Source: Frankia umida | GTDB lineage: Bacteria; Actinomycetota; Actinomycetes; Frankiales; Frankiaceae | DNA length: 64,000 bases | Assembly: GCF_023242945.1 (NCBI RefSeq) | Contig: NZ_JALKFT010000002.1 | Location: 186,001-250,000, forward strand | Direction of reading: 5' to 3' | In this document: one piece after another, positions 16,805 through 25,297 of the stretch | Layout of the letters: every line of letters starts with the position of its first letter | Numbering within the stretch: position 1 is the stretch's first letter | Position numbers and translations under genes: made by a program | Notes under the pieces: model-generated | The model's database searches: none | Seen by the model: the letters and a program-made list of their open reading frames with translations, nothing else | What the model was told of the DNA's origin: nothing

Positions 16805-17698
16805 ATGAGCGCCGCTGACCTGGTCACCAACGGTTCGGTGCTGCTTGCGGCACCTGTGGCGGCCGCCGCCGGACTGATGTCGTTTCTCTCTCCGTGCGTG
16901 CTGCCGCTCGTCCCCGGCTATCTCAGCTTCGTCACTGGTCTGTCCGGTGAGGAACTCGAGGAGCGCGAGCGCCGCGACGCCCTCCCCGAACCGGCCGAAC
17001 CAGTACTCGTGGGGGCGGTGTCAGCTGGTGGGGCGGTGCTGCCCGCGAACCCCGGTCTGGCCGGGCGGCGGGAACCGGGACCGCGGGCGCGACTGCGCCA
17101 GTTGCGCTGGGGCGGACGGGTGACCGCCGGCACGGGACTGTTCGTGCTCGGGTTCACGGCGGTGTTCGTGTCCTACGGCGCGGCGTTCGGCGGGCTCGGC
17201 AACCGACTGCTGGCCCACCAGGTGGGGGTGAACCAGATTCTTGGTGCCTTCACGGTCGTGATGGGCCTCGCGTTCGCCGGGCTGTTCTCCCAGCTGTCCT
17301 GGGCGAACCGGGAATGGCGTTTCCACCGGCTGCCGCGTCCCGGGCTGATCGGTGCGCCCCTGCTCGGGGTGATGTTCGGTGTCGGCTGGGCGCCCTGTAT
17401 CGGTCCGACCCTCACCGCCGTGCTGGGGCTCGCGACGACGAGCGCGACCGCTGGCCGGGGCGCGTTCCTGTCCGCCGTCTACTGCTTCGGGCTCGGGGCG
17501 CCGTTTCTCGCGGTCGGGCTCGCCTTCCGGCGGGCCGCTGGTGCCCTGCTCCTGCTGCGCCGGCACTCCCGCATTCTGACCGTCTCCGGTGGGCTCCTGC
17601 TGGTCGCGGTCGGAATGCTCCAACTCACCGGGGCCTGGGCCGACCTGATCATCTTCCTGCGGCCCTACGCTCCCGGCTTCTCGGAGACGCCGCTGTGA
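16805..17698 (+). CDS. ccdA: Cytochrome c biogenesis protein CcdA (thiol-disulfide transmembrane electron carrier)
   Basis: 297 aa, about six membrane helices. It carries reducing equivalents from cytosolic thioredoxin to the ResA-like protein outside the membrane. The redox cysteines are C31 in SPCVLPLVPG and C198 in GWAPCIGP. Between helix 1 and helix 2 there is an unusual loop of about 55 residues (49-104), Glu/Arg/Pro-rich, where most CcdA proteins have a short loop. It starts 7 nt after the thioredoxin-like gene and overlaps resB by 4 nt. Confidence 0.93.
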   Translation: MSAADLVTNGSVLLAAPVAAAAGLMSFLSPCVLPLVPGYLSFVTGLSGEELEERERRDALPEPAEPVLVGAVSAGGAVLPANPGLAGRREPGPRARLRQLRWGGRVTAGTGLFVLGFTAVFVSYGAAFGGLGNRLLAHQVGVNQILGAFTVVMGLAFAGLFSQLSWANREWRFHRLPRPGLIGAPLLGVMFGVGWAPCIGPTLTAVLGLATTSATAGRGAFLSAVYCFGLGAPFLAVGLAFRRAAGALLLLRRHSRILTVSGGLLLVAVGMLQLTGAWADLIIFLRPYAPGFSETPL

Positions 17699-19629
17699 CC
17701 CCTCCTCCCAGCTCCACCTCTCCTGCCAGCTCCACCTCGTCCACGCGTGAGACCAGCGAGGACGCCGGGTTCGACCAGGAGTCCGCGCCCACCCGCCGGC
17801 TCCCCGACGGCCATGCCGACGCGGCCGCCACCGCCCGTCCGGAGGCGTTCGACCCACCGACCCGCACCAGCGCCAGCGCGGACACCGGCGCGGGAGCCGC
17901 CGAGCCGGACGCGCCGTCGCGGGCGAGCGGGACGCGTCCCGGCGGGGCCGCGGTGGGACGGTCCGGGCCGTGGGCGCTCGCGGTGCGCAGCTGGCGGCAG
18001 CTGACCAGCATGCGCACCGCGCTGTTGCTGCTGTTCCTGCTGGCGCTCGCCGCCGTGCCGGGTTCGCTGCTGCCCCAGCGCAACATCAACCCGCTGCGGG
18101 TCGAGCAGTATCTCAAGGATCATTCGACGATCGGTCCGGTGCTGGACCGGTTCTCCGGGTTCGACGTCTTCGCCGCACCCTGGTTCGCCGCGATCTACCT
18201 GCTGCTGTTCATCTCGCTGATCGGCTGCCTGTCCTCGCGTATCCGCTGGCACGCGCGGGCGTTGTTCACCGCCCCGCCGAAGGCCCCGGCGCGTCCCGGT
18301 CGTCTGCCCGGGGGCAGTTCCTGGACGTCCCCGCTGCCGCCGGACGAGGCCGCCGAGATCGCCCGCGGGGTGCTGCGCGGGCGGCGGTTCCGGGCCAGCG
18401 TCGCGCCCGCCGACGCCCGCCGGCCGGACGGAACCCCCGACCACTCCGTCGCCGCGGAGAAGGGCTACCTGCGCGAGACCGGCAACCTCGTCTTCCACGT
18501 CGCGCTGGTCGGCCTGCTCGCCGCGGTCGGCTTCGGCTCCTGGTTCGGCTATTCGGGGACGACCCTGGTGGTCTCCGGCGACGGATTCGCCAACACGCTC
18601 GTCTCCTATGACCAGTTCAGTGGCGGCAAGCTCGTCAACACCGCGAAGCTGCAGCCCTTCTCGCTGACCCTGGACCGGTTCCGGGCGTCCTACCAGCCCA
18701 ACGGCGAACCGGCCGACTTCCGCGCGGACGTCAGCTACGCCACCGACCTGGATGCCCCGACCCGGACGTCGACGATCCGGGTCAACCATCCGCTGATCCT
18801 CCACGACGCCAAGGTCTACCTGATCGGCCACGGGTACGCGCCGCATTTCGTCCTGCGTGACGCCAAGGGCACCGTCGTCTGGCAGAACAACGTGCCCTGC
18901 ACGCCACGCGACGGCATGTTCACCTCGACCTGCACGGTGAAGATCCCCGACGCCGGCCTCGCGCCCGTCGGTACCCGACGTGAACCGCAGCAGTTGGCCT
19001 TCAGCGGCGTCTTCACCCCGACGACCCGGCTGGACCCCACCCGCGGCTACGTCTCGATCTTCCCGGCGGCCACCGCCCCCGGGATGACGATCACCGGTTT
19101 CGTCGGCAACCTGCACCTGGACGAGGGCGTGCCGCAGAACGTCTACACCGTCGACACCCGGGACATGAAGCAGATCCCGCTGACCGGTCCCGCCGGCGCC
19201 GGCCGCACCGCGCAGATCCTGGCCCCGAACAACCCCCGCCAGCGCACGCTGACCGGCCTGCCCGGCGGCCTGAGCCTCGAGGTCGACAGCGTCGCCGAGT
19301 TCGCCACCTTCCAGGTGAAGGCCGACCCGGCCAAGCGTGAGGCGCTGGTGTTCGCGGTGCTCATCATCGTCGGCCTGATCGCGAGCCTGCGGGTGCGCCG
19401 CCGCCGGGTCTGGGTCCGCGCGCGTCCGGCGTCCGGCGGCGGGTCCATCGTCGAGATCGGCGGCCTGTCCCGCTCGCACGGGGACGGCTTCGCCACCGAA
19501 CTCGCCGACCTCACCACCGGCGTCCGCGAGGCCACCGGAGCACCACCGCGGGACAAGGCAGCACAGCCAGCACAGCCAGCACAGCCAGCTGAGGCAGCAG
19601 AGCCGAAGAGCAGGGAACGGGAGCGCTGA
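17695..19629 (+). CDS. resB: Cytochrome c biogenesis protein ResB (CcsB)
   Basis: 644 aa from the GTG that overlaps the ccdA stop. Large subunit of the system II cytochrome c synthase, which with CcsA moves haem outward and attaches it to CXXCH motifs. The first ~80 residues are low-complexity Ser/Thr/Pro/Ala. Then come membrane helices (about 100-120 and 155-175), a third helix near residue 275, a large extracytoplasmic domain, and a C-terminal helix (about 545-565). The tail contains AQP repeats (9-nt units near 19561). It overlaps ccsA by 1 nt. Confidence 0.92.
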   Translation: MTPPPSSTSPASSTSSTRETSEDAGFDQESAPTRRLPDGHADAAATARPEAFDPPTRTSASADTGAGAAEPDAPSRASGTRPGGAAVGRSGPWALAVRSWRQLTSMRTALLLLFLLALAAVPGSLLPQRNINPLRVEQYLKDHSTIGPVLDRFSGFDVFAAPWFAAIYLLLFISLIGCLSSRIRWHARALFTAPPKAPARPGRLPGGSSWTSPLPPDEAAEIARGVLRGRRFRASVAPADARRPDGTPDHSVAAEKGYLRETGNLVFHVALVGLLAAVGFGSWFGYSGTTLVVSGDGFANTLVSYDQFSGGKLVNTAKLQPFSLTLDRFRASYQPNGEPADFRADVSYATDLDAPTRTSTIRVNHPLILHDAKVYLIGHGYAPHFVLRDAKGTVVWQNNVPCTPRDGMFTSTCTVKIPDAGLAPVGTRREPQQLAFSGVFTPTTRLDPTRGYVSIFPAATAPGMTITGFVGNLHLDEGVPQNVYTVDTRDMKQIPLTGPAGAGRTAQILAPNNPRQRTLTGLPGGLSLEVDSVAEFATFQVKADPAKREALVFAVLIIVGLIASLRVRRRRVWVRARPASGGGSIVEIGGLSRSHGDGFATELADLTTGVREATGAPPRDKAAQPAQPAQPAEAAEPKSRERER

Positions 19630-20801
19630 TGGCGGTCAACGAGGGCTTCGCCAGCCTGTCCAACCATCTGTTCGGCAGCGGCATGGCGGTGTACTCGGCC
19701 GCGATGCTCGGTTTCGCGGCCGAGTTCGCGTTCAGCCGCCTGGGCACCCGTGACGGCGAGGCGGTGACCTCCACCGAGACCTCCACCGAGACCTCCACCG
19801 AGACCTCTGCCGTCCCGGCCGCACGTACGTCGGCGGACCGGTCCGCCGTGCTGGTCGCGGCCTCGGCCGCCGCGTCGGCGGGCAGCGTGATCGACCGTCC
19901 GGCCGCGGACGCCGCGGAGCGTGCCCGTGAGATCGAGGCGGTCCGCCGGCGGGACCGGGCCGCGCACTCGCTCGCCGGCGGTGATGACGGTGACCTGCGG
20001 GTCTCGGCGCGGGCCCGCTGGATCGGCCGGCTCGCGGTGGGCGCCACCGCCGTCGGCTGGGCGTTGCATCTCGCGTCGGTCATCACCCGCGGGGTCGCGG
20101 CGGACCGGGTGCCGTGGGGCAACATGTACGAGTACTCGTCGATGATCTGCCTGATCGCGGTCACGACGTTCCTCGGCCTGATCACCCGGCACAACGTGCG
20201 CTGGCTGGGCGTCTTCGTCATGGTGCCGGTGGTGCTCTACCTCGGCTTCGCCGGGACGGTGCTCTACGTGGCGCCCGGACCGCTGGTGCCGGCACTCAAC
20301 TCGTACTGGCTGAAGATCCACGTGGTCGGGGCGATCGTCGCGAGCGGGGTGTTCCTCGTCTCCGCGGTGACCACGCTGCTGTTCCTTATCAAGGAACGCT
20401 GGGAGAACCGGCTGGCCGAGGTCGCCACCGGACGGGCCGAGGCCAGTCGGGCGATGCAGAACCGCGGTGGGATCGTCATGCGGCTGCCCTCGTCAGCCGC
20501 GCTGGACACCCTCACCTACCGGATCATCGCGTTCGCCTTCCCGATCTGGACCTTCGCGATCATCGCCGGCGCGATCTGGGCCGAGGCGGCGTGGGGTCGC
20601 TACTGGGGCTGGGACCCCAAGGAGACCTGGTCGTTCATCACCTGGGTCTGCTACGCCGCCTACCTGCACGCCCGCGCGACCGCCGGCTGGCGTGGCCGCC
20701 GCGCCGCGACCATCTCACTGGTCGCGTTCACGGCTCTGTTCGTCGACTACTACCTGGTCAACCTGGTCATCACCGGCCTGCACTCCTACGCCGGCGTCTG
20801 A
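19629..20801 (+). CDS. ccsA: Cytochrome c biogenesis protein CcsA (ResC), haem-handling subunit
   Basis: 390 aa, multi-spanning. The haem-binding tryptophan-rich signature is present as WGRYWGWDPKETWSFITW (about 322-339). Histidines near the membrane surface probably ligate haem. An N-terminal cytoplasmic insert of about 90 residues (45-130) contains a TETS repeat (three 12-nt units). It is the last gene of the cytochrome c cluster and is followed by a strong convergent hairpin. Confidence 0.94.
   Translation: MAVNEGFASLSNHLFGSGMAVYSAAMLGFAAEFAFSRLGTRDGEAVTSTETSTETSTETSAVPAARTSADRSAVLVAASAAASAGSVIDRPAADAAERAREIEAVRRRDRAAHSLAGGDDGDLRVSARARWIGRLAVGATAVGWALHLASVITRGVAADRVPWGNMYEYSSMICLIAVTTFLGLITRHNVRWLGVFVMVPVVLYLGFAGTVLYVAPGPLVPALNSYWLKIHVVGAIVASGVFLVSAVTTLLFLIKERWENRLAEVATGRAEASRAMQNRGGIVMRLPSSAALDTLTYRIIAFAFPIWTFAIIAGAIWAEAAWGRYWGWDPKETWSFITWVCYAAYLHARATAGWRGRRAATISLVAFTALFVDYYLVNLVITGLHSYAGV
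19767..19802 (+). repeat. 12-nt tandem repeat x3 in ccsA
   Basis: Three perfect ACCTCCACCGAG units, then a partial fourth. They encode TSTE repeats in the poorly conserved N-terminal insert. Confidence 0.93.
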
Positions 20802-20822
20802 CCGGACGCCGGCACAGAAGAT

Positions 20823-20866
20823 CCCCTCGTCCAGGCCGCCCCTCGGTCGGGGCGCCTTGGACGGGG
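20823..20866. terminator. Convergent terminator between ccsA and the PLDc_N-like gene
   Basis: Long hairpin: GCCCC (20838) pairs with GGGGC (20849) around TCGGTC, extended outward by CGTCCAGGC against GCCTTGGACG with one bulge, and by flanking C and G runs. It sits between two converging stop codons. Confidence 0.7.
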
Positions 20867-20874
20867 GGCGGCTG

Positions 20875-21294
20875 TCAGCCGCGGGAGGGCGAGGGGGGCT
20901 CGGACTCGCCGCCGCGGATGCGCTCGGTGAGTTCCCGCAGGAACTCCGGGTCGTCGTCCGGGCCCTTGGGACGGGCGACGGGACGGCGGGTACCCATCCG
21001 CGAGCCGGGCCGGCCGAGACCGGCCTCACGCCGGGTGACCTCCCAGGCGGATCGCTGACCGAACGCCGGATGGTCGGAGACGGCGCGTCGCGGCGCGCGT
21101 GCGCCGTAGCCGTTCACCCGCGGCCGGCCGAACAGGAACCAACCGACCGCGCCGGGGATCCAGAACAGCGCGACCGCCACGATCCAGAGAAGTTTCGACC
21201 CCACTCGTACTTCGTCCGGGGGCGTCCCGACCACATCGATGATCGCGTACGCCCAGACACCGATGATCACAAACGTCAGCGCGAGGCCCAGCAC
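20875..21294 (-). CDS. Small membrane protein with PLDc_N-like domain
   Basis: 139 aa from the GTG at 21294, chosen because GGAAGGAG lies 10 nt upstream; a longer frame to 21411 is open but Arg-rich and unlikely. Two membrane helices (about 2-20 and 34-53) end in FGRPR, the pattern of the PLDc_N domain, which resembles the helical hairpin of cardiolipin synthases without catalytic domains. A polar tail with a PDDDPEFLREL segment follows. Function unknown. It is divergent from ubiD. Confidence 0.7.
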   Translation of the reverse strand: MLGLALTFVIIGVWAYAIIDVVGTPPDEVRVGSKLLWIVAVALFWIPGAVGWFLFGRPRVNGYGARAPRRAVSDHPAFGQRSAWEVTRREAGLGRPGSRMGTRRPVARPKGPDDDPEFLRELTERIRGGESEPPSPSRG

Positions 21295-21711
21295 CTGCTG
21301 GTCGCTCCTTCCAGCTCTCCGTGACCGATTACGTCCTGTCAGGTTTCGCCTGGCATATGGGCTATGAACGTCGGCACGCGGGTTAGTAGTCCCGGTCCGC
21401 CGGGCGGTCACCGTGGCCCAGCGGGGCAGCCGCCGCGGCCTGCGGGTCCTGGCCGTGCGCGGCGACTCGGACGGGCCGGACGGTGTGCTCCCCCGCTGTC
21501 CGCGGCTGCCCGAAGGCGGCCCCCGGAGGGCGCACGTGTCGCGAAGATGGCCGGCCCGTGTATCCCTAGTGTGCCCCTCCTCCCGGGGTCACGTCCGGCC
21601 GGTTGGCAACAGCGTCGTCGGCGTCGCCCCGACCGGCAGCGCTGGGTGCGCCGATCGTCACCGGTGGTGGGGGAGCCTACGGTTGTCGGTGCCGGCTGCG
21701 AGGATGGGGCA
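21295..21711. other. Divergent intergenic region between the PLDc_N-like gene and ubiD (417 nt)
   Basis: Promoters for both directions are expected here. A relatively A/T-rich spot (GGCATATGGGCTATGAAC) lies at about 21352-21370. GAGGAT at 21700-21705 ends 6 nt before the ubiD ATG and may be a -10 element for a leaderless transcript. No gene was recognised. Confidence 0.45.
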
Positions 21712-23163
21712 ATGGCCTGGGCGGATCTACGCGCGTTTCTCGCGCACCTCGAACGGCGGCGTGACCTGCGACGGGTGTCGGTGCCCGTCGACCCCAGGCT
21801 GGAGGTCACCGAGATCGTCACCCGGGTGGTGCGCGAGCACGGCCCGGCGCTGCTGTTCGAAGCCCCCCTCGGGTCGGACATGCCGCTGGCGATCAACGTG
21901 TTCGGCACCGAGGCGCGGATGGCCGCGGCCCTCGGCGTCGAGCGTCTGGACGAGATCGGCGAGCGGATCGCCGCCCTGCTGCGCCCCGAACTACCGGTCG
22001 GCCTGTCCGGCCTGCGCGACGCCCTGGGCAAGGCCGCGTCGCTGACGTCACTGCCGCCACGCCGGGTGCGCACGGCCCCCTGCCAGGACGTCGTTCTCGA
22101 AGGGTCGGACGTCGACCTGTTCCGCCTGCCCGGGGTGCACGCCTGGCCGAGCGACGGCGGCGCCTTCCTCAACCTGGGGCTGACCCACACCCGTCATCCC
22201 GAGACCGGCGCCCGCAACCTCGGGATGTACCGGTTGCAGCGCCACGACGCCCGCACCGTCGGCATGCACTGGCAGATCCACAAGGATTCCAACGCCCACC
22301 ACGCCGTCGCCGAGCGGCGCGGCGAGCGGCTCCCCGTGGCGATCGCGTTCGGCTGCGACCCGGCGGTCACCTACGCCGCGTCCGCCCCACTGCCCGCCGA
22401 CATCGACGAGTACCTGTTCGCCGGCTACCTGCGCGGCGAGCGGGTGGAGATGGTCGACTGCCGCAGCGTCCCGCTGCGGGTGCCGGCGAACGCGCAGATC
22501 GTGCTCGAGGGCTGGCTGGAGCCGGGGGAGCGGCTGCCCGAGGGCCCGTTCGGCGACCACACCGGCTTCTACACGCCCGTCGAGCCGTTCCCGGCACTGC
22601 ACGTCGACGTGATGACGATGCAGCGTGATCCGGTGTTCCAGACGATCGTCGTCGGCCGCCCGCCGCAGGAGGACGGGCCGATGGGCAAGGCCACCGAACG
22701 CATCTTCCTGCCGCTGATCCGGATGATGATTCCCGAGATCGTCGACTACGACCTGCCGGAAGCCGGCGTGTTCCACAACTGCTGCATCGTCTCGATCGAC
22801 AAGCGTTACCCCAAGCACGCCCAGAAGGTGATGCACGCCATCTGGGGCGCCGGGCTGCTGTCGCTGTCCAAGCTGATCGTCGTGGTCGACGCGGACTGTG
22901 ACGTCCACGACTACCACGAGGTGGCCTGGCGGGCGTTCGGCAATGTGGACTACGCCCACGACCTGCTCACCACGATCGGCCCGGTCGATCATCTCGACCA
23001 CGCCTCGTACGAGCAGTTCTGGGGTGGCAAGGTCGGGGTCGACGCGACCCGCAAGCTACCGACCGAGGGTTACCGCCGGGACGGCGGCTGGCCCGAGGAG
23101 ATCGTGATGGATGCCGCGGTACGCGACCGGGTCACCCGGCGCTGGAAGGAGTACGGCCTGTGA
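21712..23163 (+). CDS. ubiD: UbiD-family decarboxylase of menaquinone synthesis
   Basis: 483 aa from the ATG at 21712. The family uses prenylated FMN to decarboxylate aromatic or alpha,beta-unsaturated acids. Recognisable blocks are LNLGLTHTRHPETGARN, HWQIHKDSNAHH and EGPFGDHTGFYTP, the last containing one of the acidic residues of the conserved E-R-E active site. Clustered with ubiA and the flavin prenyltransferase ubiX, and near mqnE/mqnA, it most likely removes the carboxyl group of the 1,4-dihydroxy-6-naphthoate-derived intermediate in the futalosine pathway. It overlaps ubiA by 4 nt. Confidence 0.92.
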   Translation: MAWADLRAFLAHLERRRDLRRVSVPVDPRLEVTEIVTRVVREHGPALLFEAPLGSDMPLAINVFGTEARMAAALGVERLDEIGERIAALLRPELPVGLSGLRDALGKAASLTSLPPRRVRTAPCQDVVLEGSDVDLFRLPGVHAWPSDGGAFLNLGLTHTRHPETGARNLGMYRLQRHDARTVGMHWQIHKDSNAHHAVAERRGERLPVAIAFGCDPAVTYAASAPLPADIDEYLFAGYLRGERVEMVDCRSVPLRVPANAQIVLEGWLEPGERLPEGPFGDHTGFYTPVEPFPALHVDVMTMQRDPVFQTIVVGRPPQEDGPMGKATERIFLPLIRMMIPEIVDYDLPEAGVFHNCCIVSIDKRYPKHAQKVMHAIWGAGLLSLSKLIVVVDADCDVHDYHEVAWRAFGNVDYAHDLLTTIGPVDHLDHASYEQFWGGKVGVDATRKLPTEGYRRDGGWPEEIVMDAAVRDRVTRRWKEYGL

Positions 23164-24107
23164 GTGACGCGACCTTCCTGCCTGAACCGTCCGGCGGCCT
23201 GTCCGGCTCCTCCGGGGGCGGCGGGCAGCACGAACTGGGCCACGTGCGGGCGTTCTTACGGCTGGTCGTCATCGAACACTCGGTGTTCGCGTTGCCGTTC
23301 GCCTACATCGCGGCGCTGGCCGCCTGCTTCGACGCGTCCCGCTCGGTGCACTGGACGGACCTCGGGCTGGTCACGATCGCGATGGTCGCCGCCCGCACCT
23401 TCGCCATGGCCGCCAACCGGATCATCGACCGGGCGATCGACGCCCGCAACCCGCGCACCGCCGGTCGGGAACTGGTCACCGGCGCGGTGTCGGTGCGCAC
23501 CGCCGTGGTCGGCTCGGTGGTCGCGCTCGCCGTGTTCCTCCCCGCCGCGGCGATGCTGAGCTGGCTGTGTCTGGCCCTCGCTCCGGTCGCCGTCGCCCCC
23601 CTGGTCGTCTACCCGTACGCCAAGCGTTTCACCGACTTCCCGCACGCCGTCCTCGGCATCGCCCAGGCCGTCGCCCCCGTCGGTGCCTGGATCGCCGTCT
23701 CCGGCCACTGGTCGTGGGCTGCCGTCGTGCTCGGCCTCGCCGTCGGCGCCTGGATCGGCGGGTTCGACCTCATCTACGCCTGCCAGGACGCGGAGATCGA
23801 CCGCCGCATCGGCGTACGGTCGGTCCCGGCCCGGTTCGGGATCCGCGGCGCGCTGATCGGCTCGACGGTCACACACATCGTCACGTTCGCCCTGTTCGTG
23901 ACGTACGGCCTGATGGAGGGCACCGGCGCGTTCTGGTGGGCCGGCCTCGCCGTGACCGCGGCCGCGTTCTCCTACGAGCACGCCATCGTCTCCCCGAACG
24001 ATCTCTCGCGGGTCAACCGGGCCTTCCTCACGGCGAACGGCTTCGTCGGCATCGCCCTGTTCGCCTTCGCCGTCGCCGACCTGTTCAGCCGCGGTCTGTC
24101 GGTCTGA
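23160..24107 (+). CDS. mqnP: UbiA-family prenyltransferase of the futalosine menaquinone pathway
   Basis: 315 aa integral membrane enzyme that attaches the polyprenyl tail to the naphthoate ring. The two Asp-rich diphosphate-binding motifs are NRIIDRAID (N86-D94) and DLIYACQDAEID (D203-D214). About eight membrane helices. The N-terminal 25 residues are Gly/Ser-rich. The GTG start overlaps the ubiD stop and ubiX follows 1 nt after the stop, so this is a tight ubiD-ubiA-ubiX operon. The tail donor is probably made by the polyprenyl diphosphate synthase at 60423. Confidence 0.9.
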   Translation: MSDATFLPEPSGGLSGSSGGGGQHELGHVRAFLRLVVIEHSVFALPFAYIAALAACFDASRSVHWTDLGLVTIAMVAARTFAMAANRIIDRAIDARNPRTAGRELVTGAVSVRTAVVGSVVALAVFLPAAAMLSWLCLALAPVAVAPLVVYPYAKRFTDFPHAVLGIAQAVAPVGAWIAVSGHWSWAAVVLGLAVGAWIGGFDLIYACQDAEIDRRIGVRSVPARFGIRGALIGSTVTHIVTFALFVTYGLMEGTGAFWWAGLAVTAAAFSYEHAIVSPNDLSRVNRAFLTANGFVGIALFAFAVADLFSRGLSV

Positions 24108-24108
24108 C

Positions 24109-24858
24109 GTGCCGAGGGTGCCCTGGGTGGTGGGGGTCAGCGGCGCCAGCGGCACCCCGTACGCCGCCGCGGTGCTCGGCGGCCTGCTCGCCGCCGGCCA
24201 TCCGGTCGACCTGGTGCTCTCCCGCGCCGCCCGGCTCACCCTGCTGGACGAGACCGGCCTCGCCTGGCACGACAGTGCCTGGCCGCCGGTCCTGGCCGCC
24301 TGGCTCCGCGCCCCCTTCGGCGCCGCAGCCACCTCCGCTGTCCCGTCCGGACCCGGGGCGGCGTCCAGGCTCGGGGAACTGCTCGCGGCGCAGGTCAGGG
24401 TGCACGCCCCCGGCAATCTCGCGGCCGGGCCCAGCAGCGGCTCCTACCCCACCCGCGGGATGATCGTGGTCCCGGCGAGCACCGCCTGCCTCGCCGGCAT
24501 CGCCCTCGGCCTGTCCAAGGACCTGCTCCAACGCTGCGCGGACGTGACCCTCAAGGAAGGCCGCCGCCTGCTTGTCGTCCCCCGCGAGATGCCCTACACC
24601 GGGGCGACCCTGCGGCACATGCTCACCCTGCACGAGGCCGGCACGGTCGTGGCCGCGGCGAGCCCCGGCTTCTACGCGGGCGCCCGCGACGCCGCCGACC
24701 TGGTCGACTTCGTCGCCGGACGAGTCCTGGACGCCGCCGGCGTCCCGCACACGCTCTACCGCCGCTGGTCCGGCGAACTCGGCGCCGCCCGCGGCGACAC
24801 GCAGCCCCGAAACGGTTCCGCGGAACCGGCTGGCGACCTCGGGCATCCAGGCCGATGA
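24109..24858 (+). CDS. ubiX: UbiX-like flavin prenyltransferase
   Basis: 249 aa. Makes prenylated FMN, the cofactor of UbiD. The N-terminal FMN-binding GVSGASGTPYA motif is clear, as are PASTACLAGIALG, a KEGRRLLVVPREMPY stretch and a C-terminal VDFVAGRVLDAAG. It is longer than the usual ~190-200 residues because of a ~35-residue Ala/Pro insert near 65-100 and a ~25-residue unconserved tail. That tail contains one copy of the dispersed GTTCCGCGGAAC palindrome, here translated as NGSAEP. Confidence 0.9.
   Translation: MPRVPWVVGVSGASGTPYAAAVLGGLLAAGHPVDLVLSRAARLTLLDETGLAWHDSAWPPVLAAWLRAPFGAAATSAVPSGPGAASRLGELLAAQVRVHAPGNLAAGPSSGSYPTRGMIVVPASTACLAGIALGLSKDLLQRCADVTLKEGRRLLVVPREMPYTGATLRHMLTLHEAGTVVAAASPGFYAGARDAADLVDFVAGRVLDAAGVPHTLYRRWSGELGAARGDTQPRNGSAEPAGDLGHPGR
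24815..24826. repeat. Dispersed palindrome GTTCCGCGGAAC, copy 2 (inside ubiX 3' end)
   Basis: Same 12-base palindrome as at 11022 and the cluster near 39.4 kb, with an outer GG...CC pair. It lies in the non-conserved C-terminal tail of UbiX. Confidence 0.85.
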
Positions 24859-24916
24859 TCGCCCCACAGCCACCCCCGAGGCTCCCTGGCGGAACCAGCC
24901 TCCGAGGGAGCACAGT

Positions 24917-24954
24917 GTTCCTGGACAGGCGAGGCGTTCCTGGACAGGCGAGGG
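24917..24954 (+). repeat. 19-nt tandem repeat x2 between ubiX and the DUF4229-like gene
   Basis: GTTCCTGGACAGGCGAGGC is followed directly by the same 19 nt ending in G. It lies just upstream of the DUF4229-like start, in the probable leader. Confidence 0.9.
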
Positions 24955-24962
24955 TGACGGAT

Positions 24963-25211
24963 ATGGCGGGCGGCGACTCGGCGAAGAAGAAGGCGAAGGC
25001 GAAGGTGGCCCCGCCGTCCGATGTCGATCTGCGGGCGCAGCTGCCGTACTTCGTGGCGCGGTTGGCGGTGCTGGTGCTGGTCACGGTGGTTCTGGCGCTC
25101 ATGGGGGTGAGCGTGCTGCTGGCGGTGCTGATCGGGTTCGTCGTGGCGGGGCTGCTGACCTGGCCGCTGGGGCGGTTGCAGCGGCGGGCGGCCAGGCGCG
25201 ACCGCCAGTAG
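24963..25211 (+). CDS. Small membrane protein, DUF4229-like
   Basis: 82 aa from ATG 24963. A Lys/Ala-rich N-terminus is followed by two closely spaced membrane helices (about 28-46 and 49-66) and an Arg-rich end. The arrangement RLAVL...GLLTWPLGRLQRR resembles DUF4229 proteins, for which no function is known. Its position between ubiX and mqnE, and a second DUF4229-like gene between mqnE and mqnA, suggest a membrane role in late menaquinone synthesis. That is inference from gene order only. Confidence 0.7.
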   Translation: MAGGDSAKKKAKAKVAPPSDVDLRAQLPYFVARLAVLVLVTVVLALMGVSVLLAVLIGFVVAGLLTWPLGRLQRRAARRDRQ

Positions 25212-25284
25212 TGAACCCCTGCGACGAGGGGGGCTGTGATGGGGCAGCCGTGCCGAGACAGGCGGAGCGGGGCGACGATCGGGC

Positions 25285-25290
25285 TAGTCT
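25285..25290 (+). promoter_or_regulatory. Possible -10 element of mqnE (leaderless)
   Basis: TAGTCT fits TANNNT and ends 7 nt before the mqnE ATG. No Shine-Dalgarno sequence precedes the ATG, which fits a leaderless message. Confidence 0.4.
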
Positions 25291-25297
25291 GGACCGT